From: Zhengella sedimenti
GTDB taxonomy: Bacteria > Pseudomonadota > Alphaproteobacteria > Rhizobiales > Rhizobiaceae
DNA length: 64,000 bases
Reading direction: 5' to 3'
NCBI RefSeq assembly: GCF_046506625.1
Contig: NZ_JBKFFP010000002.1
Coordinates: 558,001 to 622,000, forward strand
Position numbers and translations under genes: made by a program. Positions 54,602 through 63,032 of the stretch are shown in pieces. The notes under the pieces were generated by a model. It saw nothing but the letters and a program-made list of their open reading frames with translations, searched no databases and had not been told where the DNA came from. Each line of letters opens with the position of its first letter. The first letter of the stretch is position 1.

Positions 54602-56041
54602 TTGACAACATTCAAAGACCTTGGCCTGGCCAGTTCCATTCTCGATGCCCTTCTGGCCGAAGGCTATGAAACACCCACCCCGATCCAGGTGGAAACCATC
54701 CCCGTCACGATGAGCGGACGCGATGTGCTCGGCATTGCCCAGACCGGCACCGGCAAGACCGCCGCCTTCGTGCTGCCGCAACTCAACGCCATTGCGGCCG
54801 GCCGGAAAAACGCGCCGGCGCGCAGCGCCACGGTGCTCATCCTGGCACCGACGCGCGAACTGGCCGCGCAGATCGCCGAAGCGATCGAGACCTATGGCCG
54901 TGCGCTCAAACCCTCTGTCGTCACCGTGATCGGCGGCGTGAAGGCGGGGCCGCAGGTCCGCGCCATGGCGCGCGGCGCAGACTTCCTGGTGGCGACACCC
55001 GGGCGCCTGCTCGACCACATGCAGACCGGCGCCATCACGCTTTCGGGCGTGAAGACGGTGGTCCTCGACGAAGCCGACCAGATGCTGGATCTCGGCTTCA
55101 TGCCGGCCCTGCGCAAGATCCTGGAAAAGCTGCCCGCCCAGCGCCAGATGCTGCTCTTCTCGGCCACCATGCCGAAGCTCATTCGCAAGCTGGCGAGCGA
55201 ATTCCTGCGCAATCCGGCGGAAATCTCGGTCGCGCCGGTCTCCAAGCCGATCGAGCGCATCGAGCAATCGGTCGTGTTCGTCGACAAGACGGCCAAGCCG
55301 CGCCTGCTGGCGAAGCTGCTGAAGGACGGCGGCGAGAAGCGCGCCATCGTCTTCACCCGCACCAAGCATGGCGCCAACCGGCTGTGCCAGCAGCTCGACC
55401 GGTCGGGCATCGCGGCGCAGCCGATCCACGGCAACAAGAGCCAGAACCAGCGCGAGAAGACGCTTGCCGCCTTCCGGGACGGTTCGCTCTCCGTGCTCGT
55501 GGCAACCGATATCGCCGCGCGCGGCATCGACATCGACGACGTCTCGCATGTCTACAATTACGACCTGCCGAATGTGGCAGAGGTGTATGTCCACCGGATC
55601 GGCCGAACGGCCCGCGCCGGGCGCAGCGGCCAGGCCGTCGCCTTCTGCGATACCAGCGAACGCCCGCTGCTGCGTGACATCGAGAAGCTGACCGGCCTCA
55701 AGCTGCCGGTCGCCGCGCACGACCTGGGCGCACCGGCGCCCGGCGACGAGGCGGAGGCGAATGCCGGACGGCGTGAAGGCCGGCCGCAGAATGCAGGCAG
55801 GCCGGGTTCGAACGGGGAAGGCCGCCAGCGCCGGCGCAACCGGACCAACGCGCGCCCGGCAGGCGAAGGGCGGAACGCGACGGCGGACCGTGCGCCAGGC
55901 GCCAAGCCTGCTCCGGCCAAGACCGCAGGCGAGGCGGGCGCCAAGAGCCGCAAGCGGCGCCGGCGCAAGCCGGCCGCCAGCACGCAGGCCCACGAGGCCG
56001 GCCTGCAGCGCATGCTGGGCAATATCGGTATCGGCGCCTGA
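54602..56041 (+). CDS. DEAD-box ATP-dependent RNA helicase (RhlE-type)
   Basis: About 479 residues from a TTG start (MTTFKDLGL), the usual family opening; the GC-rich frame upstream has no family resemblance. Motif I QTGTGKT lies at 47-53, motif II DEAD at 156-159, motif III SAT, and motifs V/VI ARGIDID and HRIGRTARAG. A basic, low-complexity tail (about 370-479, rich in Arg/Gly/Ala) probably binds RNA. RhlE-type helicases help ribosome assembly and cold adaptation. The 287-nt gap after pdxH holds no gene and could be a long 5' leader. Confidence 0.93.
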   Translation: MTTFKDLGLASSILDALLAEGYETPTPIQVETIPVTMSGRDVLGIAQTGTGKTAAFVLPQLNAIAAGRKNAPARSATVLILAPTRELAAQIAEAIETYGRALKPSVVTVIGGVKAGPQVRAMARGADFLVATPGRLLDHMQTGAITLSGVKTVVLDEADQMLDLGFMPALRKILEKLPAQRQMLLFSATMPKLIRKLASEFLRNPAEISVAPVSKPIERIEQSVVFVDKTAKPRLLAKLLKDGGEKRAIVFTRTKHGANRLCQQLDRSGIAAQPIHGNKSQNQREKTLAAFRDGSLSVLVATDIAARGIDIDDVSHVYNYDLPNVAEVYVHRIGRTARAGRSGQAVAFCDTSERPLLRDIEKLTGLKLPVAAHDLGAPAPGDEAEANAGRREGRPQNAGRPGSNGEGRQRRRNRTNARPAGEGRNATADRAPGAKPAPAKTAGEAGAKSRKRRRRKPAASTQAHEAGLQRMLGNIGIGA

Positions 56042-56061
56042 ACAGGCCGACAAACGAAGAA

Positions 56062-56088
56062 CGGGGCCGGCACAATCTGCCGGCCCCG
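56062..56088. terminator. 11-bp hairpin between the helicase and isomerase genes
   Basis: CGGGGCCGGCA (56062-56072) pairs with TGCCGGCCCCG (56078-56088) around CAATC, between convergent genes. T-runs are short, but position and stability suit a two-way terminator. Confidence 0.75.
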
Positions 56089-56095
56089 ATCCGTT

Positions 56096-56848
56096 TCAGG
56101 CCTTCTTGCGGTTCATGAAGGCCATGAAGGCGGCCTTTGCCTCGTCGGATTTCAGGCGGGCGCGGAACAGCTTGCCCTCCTCGCGGATGCGTTCGACGAG
56201 CGCGGTGCGGTCGCCCAGCATCAGGTCACGGGCGATCCTGAGGGCTTCCGGCGGTCTGGCCGCGATGTCGGCTGCCGCCTCCATGACGCGCGCTTCCAGT
56301 TCATCCTCGCCGGTCACGGACCAGATCATGCCGGCATCCCTTGCTTCCTCGGCCTTGAAGCCGCGGCTCATGCCCAGCATGGCGAAGGCGCGCTGGCGGC
56401 CCATGATCTCGGGACCCAGCAGGCTGGAGCCAGCTTCCGGGACAAGGCCGAGGCTGACGAAGGGCGTGTGAAAGACCGTGCGCGGCGTGGCAAATGTCAG
56501 GTCGCAATGGAAATGAATGGTCGTGCCGATGCCGACCGCGATCCCGTCCGCGGCCGAGAGGACGGGCTTCTTCGCCGTCGCCAGCGCCATCAGGAAATCA
56601 TAGACCTCCATGCCGCCTTCCCCGCCCATGGAAATGGCGAGGAAATCGGCGAGATCGTTGCCCGATGTGAAAGCGCCCGGAACGCCCAGGATGACGCGGC
56701 AGCGGATTTCCGGATCGTCGTCGGATTCGGTGAGCGCGGATGCCATCGTGGCATACATGGCGCGCGTCAGCGCGTTCTTCTTGTCCGGACGGTTCATCCG
56801 GATGGTCATGACCGGGCCGTCCCGCCCGACAATCACGTGATCGCTCAT
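56096..56848 (-). CDS. Enoyl-CoA hydratase/isomerase family, resembling delta3,delta2-enoyl-CoA isomerase
   Basis: 250 residues of crotonase fold. The oxyanion-hole segment is GVPGAFTSGNDLADF near 55-69, followed by ADGIAVGIGTT near 99-109. The active-site run FHTPFVSLGLVPEAGSSLL is close to the ECI2/PECI pattern HTPF-x-LG-x-x-PE-x-x-SS, where the Glu is the isomerase base; the hydratase Glu seems to be Phe here. So isomerase activity is more likely than hydratase. It lies downstream of the acyl-CoA dehydrogenase on the same strand. Confidence 0.85.
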   Translation of the reverse strand: MSDHVIVGRDGPVMTIRMNRPDKKNALTRAMYATMASALTESDDDPEIRCRVILGVPGAFTSGNDLADFLAISMGGEGGMEVYDFLMALATAKKPVLSAADGIAVGIGTTIHFHCDLTFATPRTVFHTPFVSLGLVPEAGSSLLGPEIMGRQRAFAMLGMSRGFKAEEARDAGMIWSVTGEDELEARVMEAAADIAARPPEALRIARDLMLGDRTALVERIREEGKLFRARLKSDEAKAAFMAFMNRKKA

Positions 56849-56937
56849 TCCGTTTCCTCCCTGGCGTGCCGGGCGATCATTGCGTCAGGCCCGGCGCGAG
56901 CGCAAGGATTATTTCCGTTTACGTAAGGGGAAATCCG

Positions 56938-58710
56938 TCATGAGGCGAGCAAGGCGGCGGAAGCGGCTTCCAGGCTGGCCGCGCCCGCCATGACGCGGTC
57001 CTTGAGCGCCGATGTTTCGCCGACGAGATTCTCGGCGAAGAAGCGGGCCAGAGCGGCGCGGCCCTCGCCTTCCCCGGTTGCCGCCGCGCGGGCCAGGTAG
57101 CAGCCGCCAGCGGCCAGCGCGAACAGGCGCAGATAGGGCGTGGCACCGGCCAGCGCCTCCTCCATGCGCCCGCCGGACAAGGCATCCTGCAGGAAGCGGG
57201 TCGCGGCGTCGAGGTCGTCGAGCGCGGCGTCAAGGCGTGCGCCGGTCTCGCCGAGCGCCGGATCGTTGGACGTCCGCGCGGTTTCGGCATCGCCGCGCAG
57301 TTCCGCGATGTAGCCGTGCACCTGTTCGCCGCCGCCTAGCGGCAGCTTGCGGGTGACGAGGTCGATGGCCTGGATGCCGTTGGTGCCCTCGTAGATGGGG
57401 GCGATGCGGGCATCGCGCAGATAGGCGGCCGCGCCCGTCTCCTCGATGAATCCCATGCCGCCATGCACCTGGATGCCCATGGAGGCGACATCGACGCCGA
57501 TATCGGTGGAGAAGGCCTTGGCGACGGGGGTCAGCAGGCCGGCGCGGTCGCGCCAGTGCGCGGCCCCCTCCCCGCCTGCGCGGCCCATGTCAATGGCATG
57601 GGCGCAATTGTAGCAGATGGCGCGCGCGGCCTGGGTCAGCGCCTTCATGGTCAGCAGGGTGCGGCGGATATCAGCATGGTGGACGATGGGCGCCATGCCC
57701 TCGCCGTCATGGCCGGGCGCCTTGCCCTGCCGGCGGTCCAGCGCATAGGCGAGCGCATGCTGGTAGGCGGCCTCGGCCACGGAGACGCCCTGGATGCCGA
57801 CGTTCAGGCGGGCATTGTTCATCATGGTGAACATGCAGGCCAGACCGCGATTTTCCTCGCCGATCAGGTAGCCGATGGCGCCGGGCGCATCGCCGTGCTT
57901 GCCGTCGCCATAGATCATGGTGCAGGTGGGCGAGCCATGGATGCCGAGCTTGTGCTCGATGGAGTGGCAGACGGCGTCATTTCGCGCGCCGAGGCTGCCA
58001 TCGTCGTTGACGAGGAATTTCGGCACGAGGAAGAGCGAAATGCCGCGCGTGCCGGCCGGTGCGTCGGGCAGGCGCGCCAGAACAAGGTGGATGATGTTGT
58101 CGGCGGCGTCATGCTCGCCCCAGGTGATGAAGATCTTCTGGCCGAAGATGCGGTAGGTGCCATCGCCAGCCGGTTCGGCACGGGCGCGCAACGCATTGAG
58201 ATCGGAACCGGCCTGCGGCTCGGTCAGGTTCATGGTGCCGGTCCATTCGCCTGACACCAGCTTTTCGAGGAACTTCGCCTTGAGGCTGTCGGAGCCGTGG
58301 GCCTCCAGCGCCTCGATGGCCCCCATGGTCAGCATCGGCCCGAGCGCGAAGCCCATGGAGGCGGAGTTCCACATTTCCTGGGTGGCCGTGTTGAGCGAGA
58401 CCGGCAGGCCCTGCCCGCCGAAATCGACGGGGCCGGAAATGGCGTTCCAGCCGCCGGCCGCCCAGCGCCGGTAGAGATCGGCCCAGCCGTCGGGCAGCGT
58501 CACCTTGCCGTCGGCATGGGTGCAGCCCTGGGTGTCACCCACCTTGTAAAGCGGCGCGATCTCCTCGGAGGCGAACTTGCCCGCCTCTTCAAGGATCGCG
58601 TCCAGCAGATCCTCCGACAGGTCGCCGAGCAGGCCCTCGTCCATGGCCTTGCCGACACCGGCGACATGCTTGAGCGTGAAGGCGATCTCCGCGACGGGGC
58701 TGCGATACAT
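56938..58710 (-). CDS. Acyl-CoA dehydrogenase, DmdC-like
   Basis: 590 residues, longer than ordinary acyl-CoA dehydrogenases because of N- and C-terminal extensions. MYRSPVAEIAFTLKHVAG opens it, WTGTMNLTEPQAGSDL near 158-173 is the FAD/substrate block, and GGMGFIEETGAAAYLRDARI near 420 is the second signature region. The length and start match the 3-methylmercaptopropionyl-CoA dehydrogenase (DmdC) group. An upstream in-frame start at 58899 is not supported. The isomerase gene follows after 89 nt. Confidence 0.88.
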   Translation of the reverse strand: MYRSPVAEIAFTLKHVAGVGKAMDEGLLGDLSEDLLDAILEEAGKFASEEIAPLYKVGDTQGCTHADGKVTLPDGWADLYRRWAAGGWNAISGPVDFGGQGLPVSLNTATQEMWNSASMGFALGPMLTMGAIEALEAHGSDSLKAKFLEKLVSGEWTGTMNLTEPQAGSDLNALRARAEPAGDGTYRIFGQKIFITWGEHDAADNIIHLVLARLPDAPAGTRGISLFLVPKFLVNDDGSLGARNDAVCHSIEHKLGIHGSPTCTMIYGDGKHGDAPGAIGYLIGEENRGLACMFTMMNNARLNVGIQGVSVAEAAYQHALAYALDRRQGKAPGHDGEGMAPIVHHADIRRTLLTMKALTQAARAICYNCAHAIDMGRAGGEGAAHWRDRAGLLTPVAKAFSTDIGVDVASMGIQVHGGMGFIEETGAAAYLRDARIAPIYEGTNGIQAIDLVTRKLPLGGGEQVHGYIAELRGDAETARTSNDPALGETGARLDAALDDLDAATRFLQDALSGGRMEEALAGATPYLRLFALAAGGCYLARAAATGEGEGRAALARFFAENLVGETSALKDRVMAGAASLEAASAALLAS

Positions 58711-58957
58711 GGGGTCTCTCCGGATCGTGCGTTGGAAGCGATTTCTTGACTTTCCTGCCCGGTTTTTCAAGCCCGCACTGTTTTCCAGATGACATTTGAG
58801 AGGAAAAGCTGCCGTGCAATTGCCTCCTTCGCGCCGCACGGCGGGCACGACCGGGCCATGATCGGATGGCATCCGGCCATGGGGCCAGACCCCGTTCAAC
58901 CTTCGTTAAACATGAAACGGCACCCTGACCGGATGCCGGGGGATCCGGGAGCAGACG

Positions 58958-60358
58958 ATGCGGGCACACATCTCATGGTTTGGAGGCGCGGCGCTGGCCG
59001 CCGCGATGGCCCTTGCCGTGCCGGCCCAGGCGGCCGGTTTCACGCGGCCCTGGGAAAACCCGGCCAATGCGCTGGTCATCGACGCCTACGAATACAACCC
59101 GATCGACTGGCATGAACTGGCCAGGGACAAACGGATCGCTGGTTTCATCAACAAGGCCTCCGACGGCCTGCCGCCGAAATACCGTTGCTCCGGCGGCGAG
59201 ACGGAAAAGCGGCTGTGCAGCGCGCTGTGGAAGCGCTATTCGGTGGCAAAGGAACTCTACCACACGCGCCGGATGATGGCGAAGTCGCTCGGCATGCTGT
59301 GGGGCGCCTATCATCTCGGCCGGCCGGGCAATCCGATCGACCAGGCCAACCACTTCATCGATTTTGCCCAGCCCGGTCCGGACGACCTGATCGCGCTCGA
59401 CATCGAGGACAATTCGGACGAGTGGATGTCGCTGGAGGACGCGGAAATCTTCGTCCGCCACATTCATGCCCGGCTCGGACGCTGGCCGGTGCTCTACACC
59501 AACGGCAACACCTCCCGGCATATCGCGGACAACCGGGACGCCTACCCGGTGCTGTCGCGGCTGAACCTCTGGTATGCGCGCTACAAGCCGGCCATCGGCG
59601 ATCATTTTCCGAAAGGGAACTGGACCGGCTATGCGCTGTGGCAGTTCGCCACCCAGGTCAATTGCTCGCGCCGGTCGTGCCCCTACCGGCCGCCCGGCAC
59701 GCCCGACGACATCGACGTCAACGTCGCCGCCATGACGCGCGGTGAACTGGAAAGGGCGTGGCCATTCCCGGGGCTCGTTCCGGTGCAGGATCCGCCATCC
59801 GGCGAGGATGGCGTGCGGGTTTCGGCCACCGTGCCTCCGCCCGCCGGCGAGCGCGTGCCGCTGCCGCTGTCGCGGGCGAGCGCGCTGAACGAGGGCGCGC
59901 GGGTGCGTTTTGCCCGTGCGGTGCTGGCGCCGCTGAAGGACCGGCTCGCCGCCTCCTACAGGATGGTGGCCGCCGCAGCGCTCCCGCTGCGTTCCGCCGA
60001 CAGCGCCCCGCCCGCCGGACCCTCCATACTGGCCGCCTACGCGCCGATGGGCAGCCGCGACAAGGCGCGTGAAATGCTCGACATGATGGCGACCGGCTCC
60101 ACTTCCGCAATGCTGGCCGCGGGAACGGCGCAGCGCTTCGCGCCCGGCCGGTCCGCGACCGCACAGCGTCCGCTGGCCTTCCTCGGCCGTGTTCCGGCGC
60201 ATCTGCGGCCAAGGGGCATCGTTTTCCGGCCGGCAATGGCAGGCGGCCTGCCGCTCGTGGATGTCAGCCTCGCCGAGCATGCCTTGCAGGGACCGGAACG
60301 GCCGGAGACGGCCGCGAAGCGGACCGGCACCGGCGGGCCCGCGAAGCTGGCGCCTTGA
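58958..60358 (+). CDS. Glycoside hydrolase family 25 (lysozyme) protein, exported
   Basis: 466 residues: signal peptide (AALAAAMALAVPAQAA), then a GH25 domain (about 40-260) with VIDAYEYNPIDW near 44-55 and the catalytic DIE at 148-150 in IALDIEDNSDEW. LWYARYK and GYALWQFATQ complete the barrel. A Pro/Ala-rich C-terminal half (about 265-466) has no clear domain. GH25 enzymes cleave peptidoglycan; a role in cell-wall remodelling is inferred. GGGAGCAG lies before the ATG. Confidence 0.88.
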   Translation: MRAHISWFGGAALAAAMALAVPAQAAGFTRPWENPANALVIDAYEYNPIDWHELARDKRIAGFINKASDGLPPKYRCSGGETEKRLCSALWKRYSVAKELYHTRRMMAKSLGMLWGAYHLGRPGNPIDQANHFIDFAQPGPDDLIALDIEDNSDEWMSLEDAEIFVRHIHARLGRWPVLYTNGNTSRHIADNRDAYPVLSRLNLWYARYKPAIGDHFPKGNWTGYALWQFATQVNCSRRSCPYRPPGTPDDIDVNVAAMTRGELERAWPFPGLVPVQDPPSGEDGVRVSATVPPPAGERVPLPLSRASALNEGARVRFARAVLAPLKDRLAASYRMVAAAALPLRSADSAPPAGPSILAAYAPMGSRDKAREMLDMMATGSTSAMLAAGTAQRFAPGRSATAQRPLAFLGRVPAHLRPRGIVFRPAMAGGLPLVDVSLAEHALQGPERPETAAKRTGTGGPAKLAP

Positions 60359-60419
60359 CCGCGCTCCGCTGCCGGGTCTAAGCAGCGGCATCGACCGTTT
60401 CCAGACGAGCAAGGCCGCC

Positions 60420-61364
60420 ATGACCGCCGATCACATGAGCCCGAAGCGTTCCTTCCAGGGGCTGATCCTCGCCCTGCACAACTACTGGGCCGATTACGGC
60501 TGCGCCATCCTGCAGCCCTATGACATGGAAGTGGGTGCCGGCACGTTCCATCCGGCCACGACGCTGCGCTCGCTGGGGCCGAAGCCGTGGAACGCGGCCT
60601 ATGTGCAGCCGTCGCGGCGGCCGAAGGACGGGCGCTATGGCGAAAACCCGAACCGGCTGCAGCACTATTACCAGTACCAGGTTATCCTGAAGCCCAATCC
60701 GTCCAACCTGCAGGAACTTTACCTCGGATCGCTGGAGGCCATCGGGCTCGACCCGCTCGTCCATGACATCCGCTTCGTCGAGGACGACTGGGAAAGCCCG
60801 ACACTGGGCGCCTGGGGGCTTGGCTGGGAATGCTGGTGCGACGGCATGGAGGTTTCGCAGTTCACCTATTTCCAGCAGGTCTGCGGCATCGAGTGCGCAC
60901 CGGTTTCCGGGGAACTGACCTACGGGCTGGAGCGCATCGCCATGTATGTGCAGGGCGTGGACAATGTCTATGACCTGAACTTCAACGGGCGCGAGGGCGC
61001 CGAAAAGGTGACCTATGGCGACGTCTTCCTGCAGGCCGAGCAGGAATATTCACGGCACAATTTCGAATATGCCAACACCGCCATGCTGCACCAGCACTTC
61101 ATCGACGCCGAAAAGGAATGCGCCGCGCTCCTGGCCGCCGGCGCGCCGGACCAGCCGGGCCACCTGCACAAATGCGTGCTGCCGGCCTATGACCAGTGCA
61201 TCAAGGCCTCGCACGTGTTCAACCTGCTGGATGCGCGCGGCGTGATCTCGGTCACCGAGCGCCAGAGCTACATCCTGCGGGTGCGCAACCTTGCACGCCA
61301 GTGCGGCGAGGCCTTCCTGCTGACGGAAGCCGGCGGCGCTTCGATGGCGGCAGAAACCGCCTGA
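60420..61364 (+). CDS. glyQ: Glycine-tRNA ligase alpha subunit
   Basis: 314 residues. SFQGLILALHNYWADYGCAI, GTFHPATTLRSLGP and QHYYQYQVILKPNPSN are the class II alpha-chain blocks. The alpha subunit binds ATP and glycine and needs GlyS. The ATG at 60420 is chosen, with an alternative ATG five codons later (MSPKRSF). Unusually, glyS begins 1.7 kb downstream behind two unrelated genes. Confidence 0.96.
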   Translation: MTADHMSPKRSFQGLILALHNYWADYGCAILQPYDMEVGAGTFHPATTLRSLGPKPWNAAYVQPSRRPKDGRYGENPNRLQHYYQYQVILKPNPSNLQELYLGSLEAIGLDPLVHDIRFVEDDWESPTLGAWGLGWECWCDGMEVSQFTYFQQVCGIECAPVSGELTYGLERIAMYVQGVDNVYDLNFNGREGAEKVTYGDVFLQAEQEYSRHNFEYANTAMLHQHFIDAEKECAALLAAGAPDQPGHLHKCVLPAYDQCIKASHVFNLLDARGVISVTERQSYILRVRNLARQCGEAFLLTEAGGASMAAETA

Positions 61365-61417
61365 GAACATTCTGCAGGGTGGACTGACAAGGCGGCCGGC
61401 GCGTCCCATTTCCAAAA

Positions 61418-61588
61418 TCATGACCGGGCGACCATGATCCCCCGCGCCAGCCGCGGCGGCTTGTGCGGCTCCTTGGCGGTTGCTTCCACGGCACGGCGCA
61501 TTCCGGCCATGTGAAACACATCGGCCTGCACATGGCTGGCGAGACAGGCCATCAGCAGGATCGAATGAAGCATGGCGGAGATGGACAT
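61418..61588 (-). CDS. Possible 56-residue exported or membrane peptide
   Basis: A short frame with GAGG spaced 6 nt before its ATG. The peptide has a hydrophobic N-terminus (ISAMLHSILLMACLASHV) and a basic, Pro/Arg/Lys-rich tail. It is antisense to nothing annotated and lies in the 588-nt gap after glyQ. The composition is suitable for a small secreted or membrane peptide, but it may be chance. Confidence 0.35.
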   Translation of the reverse strand: MSISAMLHSILLMACLASHVQADVFHMAGMRRAVEATAKEPHKPPRLARGIMVARS

Positions 61589-61952
61589 GGCGGCCTCGCT
61601 TGAAGGGCATTCCAGGCAGCCTGCCCCGCCGCGCTTGAACCGGTGCTGACGGGGCCGTTCAGCCGGCGTTCACCCGGACGGGACAGGCATGTCCCTTTGT
61701 GTCGCCAGAGGCCGTCGAGGTTCACGCCCACCGGTTTTTTTCTGGCGAAGCCGATTGTGGCGAAGCGTTGCCGGATCACCGGTTTCACGCAGGCGTGATG
61801 GAAAACTGGCGGGCCGGTTTTGACTGAACCGGCAGCCGGGAGCCGGCGTGTAAGCGGGGGACAGGGCGCAAACAGAACCTGTCGCCGGCCAGCCCGCCCC
61901 CGCTGAAAGACAAGGGCTGCCGATCAGTCATTCACCATCGGGAGAAGTATAC
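61589..61952. other. 364-bp region upstream of the fasciclin gene
   Basis: No gene is seen. A small inverted repeat GGGACA-GGCA-TGTCCC is near 61680-61695, and a GC-poor stretch near 61730-61760. GGGAGAAG lies just before the fasciclin ATG. It probably holds the fasciclin promoter; I could not recognise its class. Confidence 0.4.
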
Positions 61953-62441
61953 ATGCGCATTCATGCCTTTGCCTCCGCCATCGCGATTGGCGCCGCCGCC
62001 GCCACGCCGGCTGCCGCCGCCAACATCGTCGAGACGGCCCAGTCGGCCGGTTCCTTCACCACGCTGCTGGCTGCTGCCCAGGCCGCGGGCCTTGCCGATG
62101 CGCTGGCCACCGGCGAAAACCTCACCGTCTTCGCGCCGACCGACGAAGCCTTCGCCAAGCTGCCCGCTGGCACGGTGGAGGACCTGCTGAAGCCGGAGAA
62201 CAAGGACAAGCTCGTCGCGATCCTGCAGTATCACGTCGTCCCCTCCAAGATCATGGCCGGCGACATCGCCGACGGAACCACCGAGGTCACCACGCTGAAG
62301 ACCGCCGGCGACACCACGATCGAAGTGACCAAGGGCGCCGACGGCGTCATGGTTGACGGCGCCAAGGTGGTGACCGCCGATGTCGCCGCCGACAATGGCG
62401 TCATCCACGTGATCGACACTGTCATTCTGCCGCAGGACTGA
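61953..62441 (+). CDS. Fasciclin-domain secreted protein
   Basis: 162 residues: signal peptide ending near AAAANIVET, then one FAS1 domain with the H1 block TVFAPTDEAFAKLP near 58-71, LVAILQYHVVPSKI near 87-100 and the H2-like VIHVIDTVILP near 149-159. FAS1 proteins mediate adhesion; bacterial ones are exported. RBS GGGAGAAG lies upstream. A clear terminator follows. Confidence 0.93.
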   Translation: MRIHAFASAIAIGAAAATPAAAANIVETAQSAGSFTTLLAAAQAAGLADALATGENLTVFAPTDEAFAKLPAGTVEDLLKPENKDKLVAILQYHVVPSKIMAGDIADGTTEVTTLKTAGDTTIEVTKGADGVMVDGAKVVTADVAADNGVIHVIDTVILPQD

Positions 62442-62477
62442 CCCGAACCCTCTCCTCTGACTGTCCGTGGCAGGACG

Positions 62478-62507
62478 GGGCGCGCCTTTTCCGGGCGCGC
62501 CCTTTTT
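62478..62507 (+). terminator. Rho-independent terminator after the fasciclin gene
   Basis: GGGCGCGCC (62478-62486) pairs with GGCGCGCCC (62494-62502) and TTTTT follows directly. Confidence 0.9.
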
Positions 62508-62558
62508 CATTGGCGCGGCGGGTGACAAGACGTGCGGGGTGATGCAATCATCGCGCGC

Positions 62559-63032
62559 ATGAAGCGCTTTCGCATCCAATCCGCCCGGACACTGAGAAAC
62601 GGCATGCAGGACATGGAGGCCCGGCTCTGGCGGCACCTCTGGCGAATCCCGCTTGAAGGAACCCATTTCCGGCGTCAGGTGCCGATAGGGCCCGACTGCG
62701 CGGACTTTGCCTGCCACAAATTGCGGATCATCGTCGAGATAGACGGAAGGCAGCACGGCGAAGAAATGCAGATGCGGCACGATGCCCGCAGGGATGCCTG
62801 GCTCAGCAGCCAAGGGTACCGTGTTTTGCGATTTTGGACCGATGACGTCAAATATGAACTGGATTCCGTGCTCGATACGATTTATTGCGCCGTCGAGGAC
62901 GCGCGCTCCCACCTCCCCCTCAATGGGGGAGGTCGCGCCGACGGCGCGGGTGGGGGTGAGCAGGAAGCAACACCCCACCCCGGCGCTGACGCGCCGACCC
63001 TCCCCATCAAGGGGAGGGCGAGGAGCCCTTGA
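62559..63032 (+). CDS. DUF559 (restriction-endonuclease-like) protein with a repeat-derived tail
   Basis: 157 residues from the ATG at 62559; a GTG at 62532 is in frame. The first ~118 residues are a DUF559 domain of the VSR/PD-(D/E)XK-like fold: MEARLWRHLW, FRRQVPIGPDCADFACH, IIVEIDGRQH (acidic residues in a Vsr-like motif) and GYRVLRFWTDDV. The last ~40 residues are encoded by a palindromic intergenic repeat and have no domain character. Its stop shares one base with the glyS start (TGATG). Function unknown; related proteins are mobile or repair nucleases. Confidence 0.82.
   Translation: MKRFRIQSARTLRNGMQDMEARLWRHLWRIPLEGTHFRRQVPIGPDCADFACHKLRIIVEIDGRQHGEEMQMRHDARRDAWLSSQGYRVLRFWTDDVKYELDSVLDTIYCAVEDARSHLPLNGGGRADGAGGGEQEATPHPGADAPTLPIKGRARSP
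62912..63018. repeat. Palindromic rhizobial-type repeat inside the DUF559 3' end
   Basis: Two hairpins, CCTCCCCC/GGGGGAGG (62912-62932) and CCCTCCCC/GGGGAGGG (62998-63018), flank a longer inverted pair GGGTGGGGGTG (62948-62958) and CACCCCACCC (62971-62980). The layout matches a repeat class common in Hyphomicrobiales. Here it lies in frame in a gene and supplies its end. Confidence 0.85.

Noticed and set aside
58711..58957. Promoter in the DmdC-GH25 divergent spacer
   Set aside because: A CTTGAA-like -35 and TTGACT are present, but no matching -10 could be placed with confidence.
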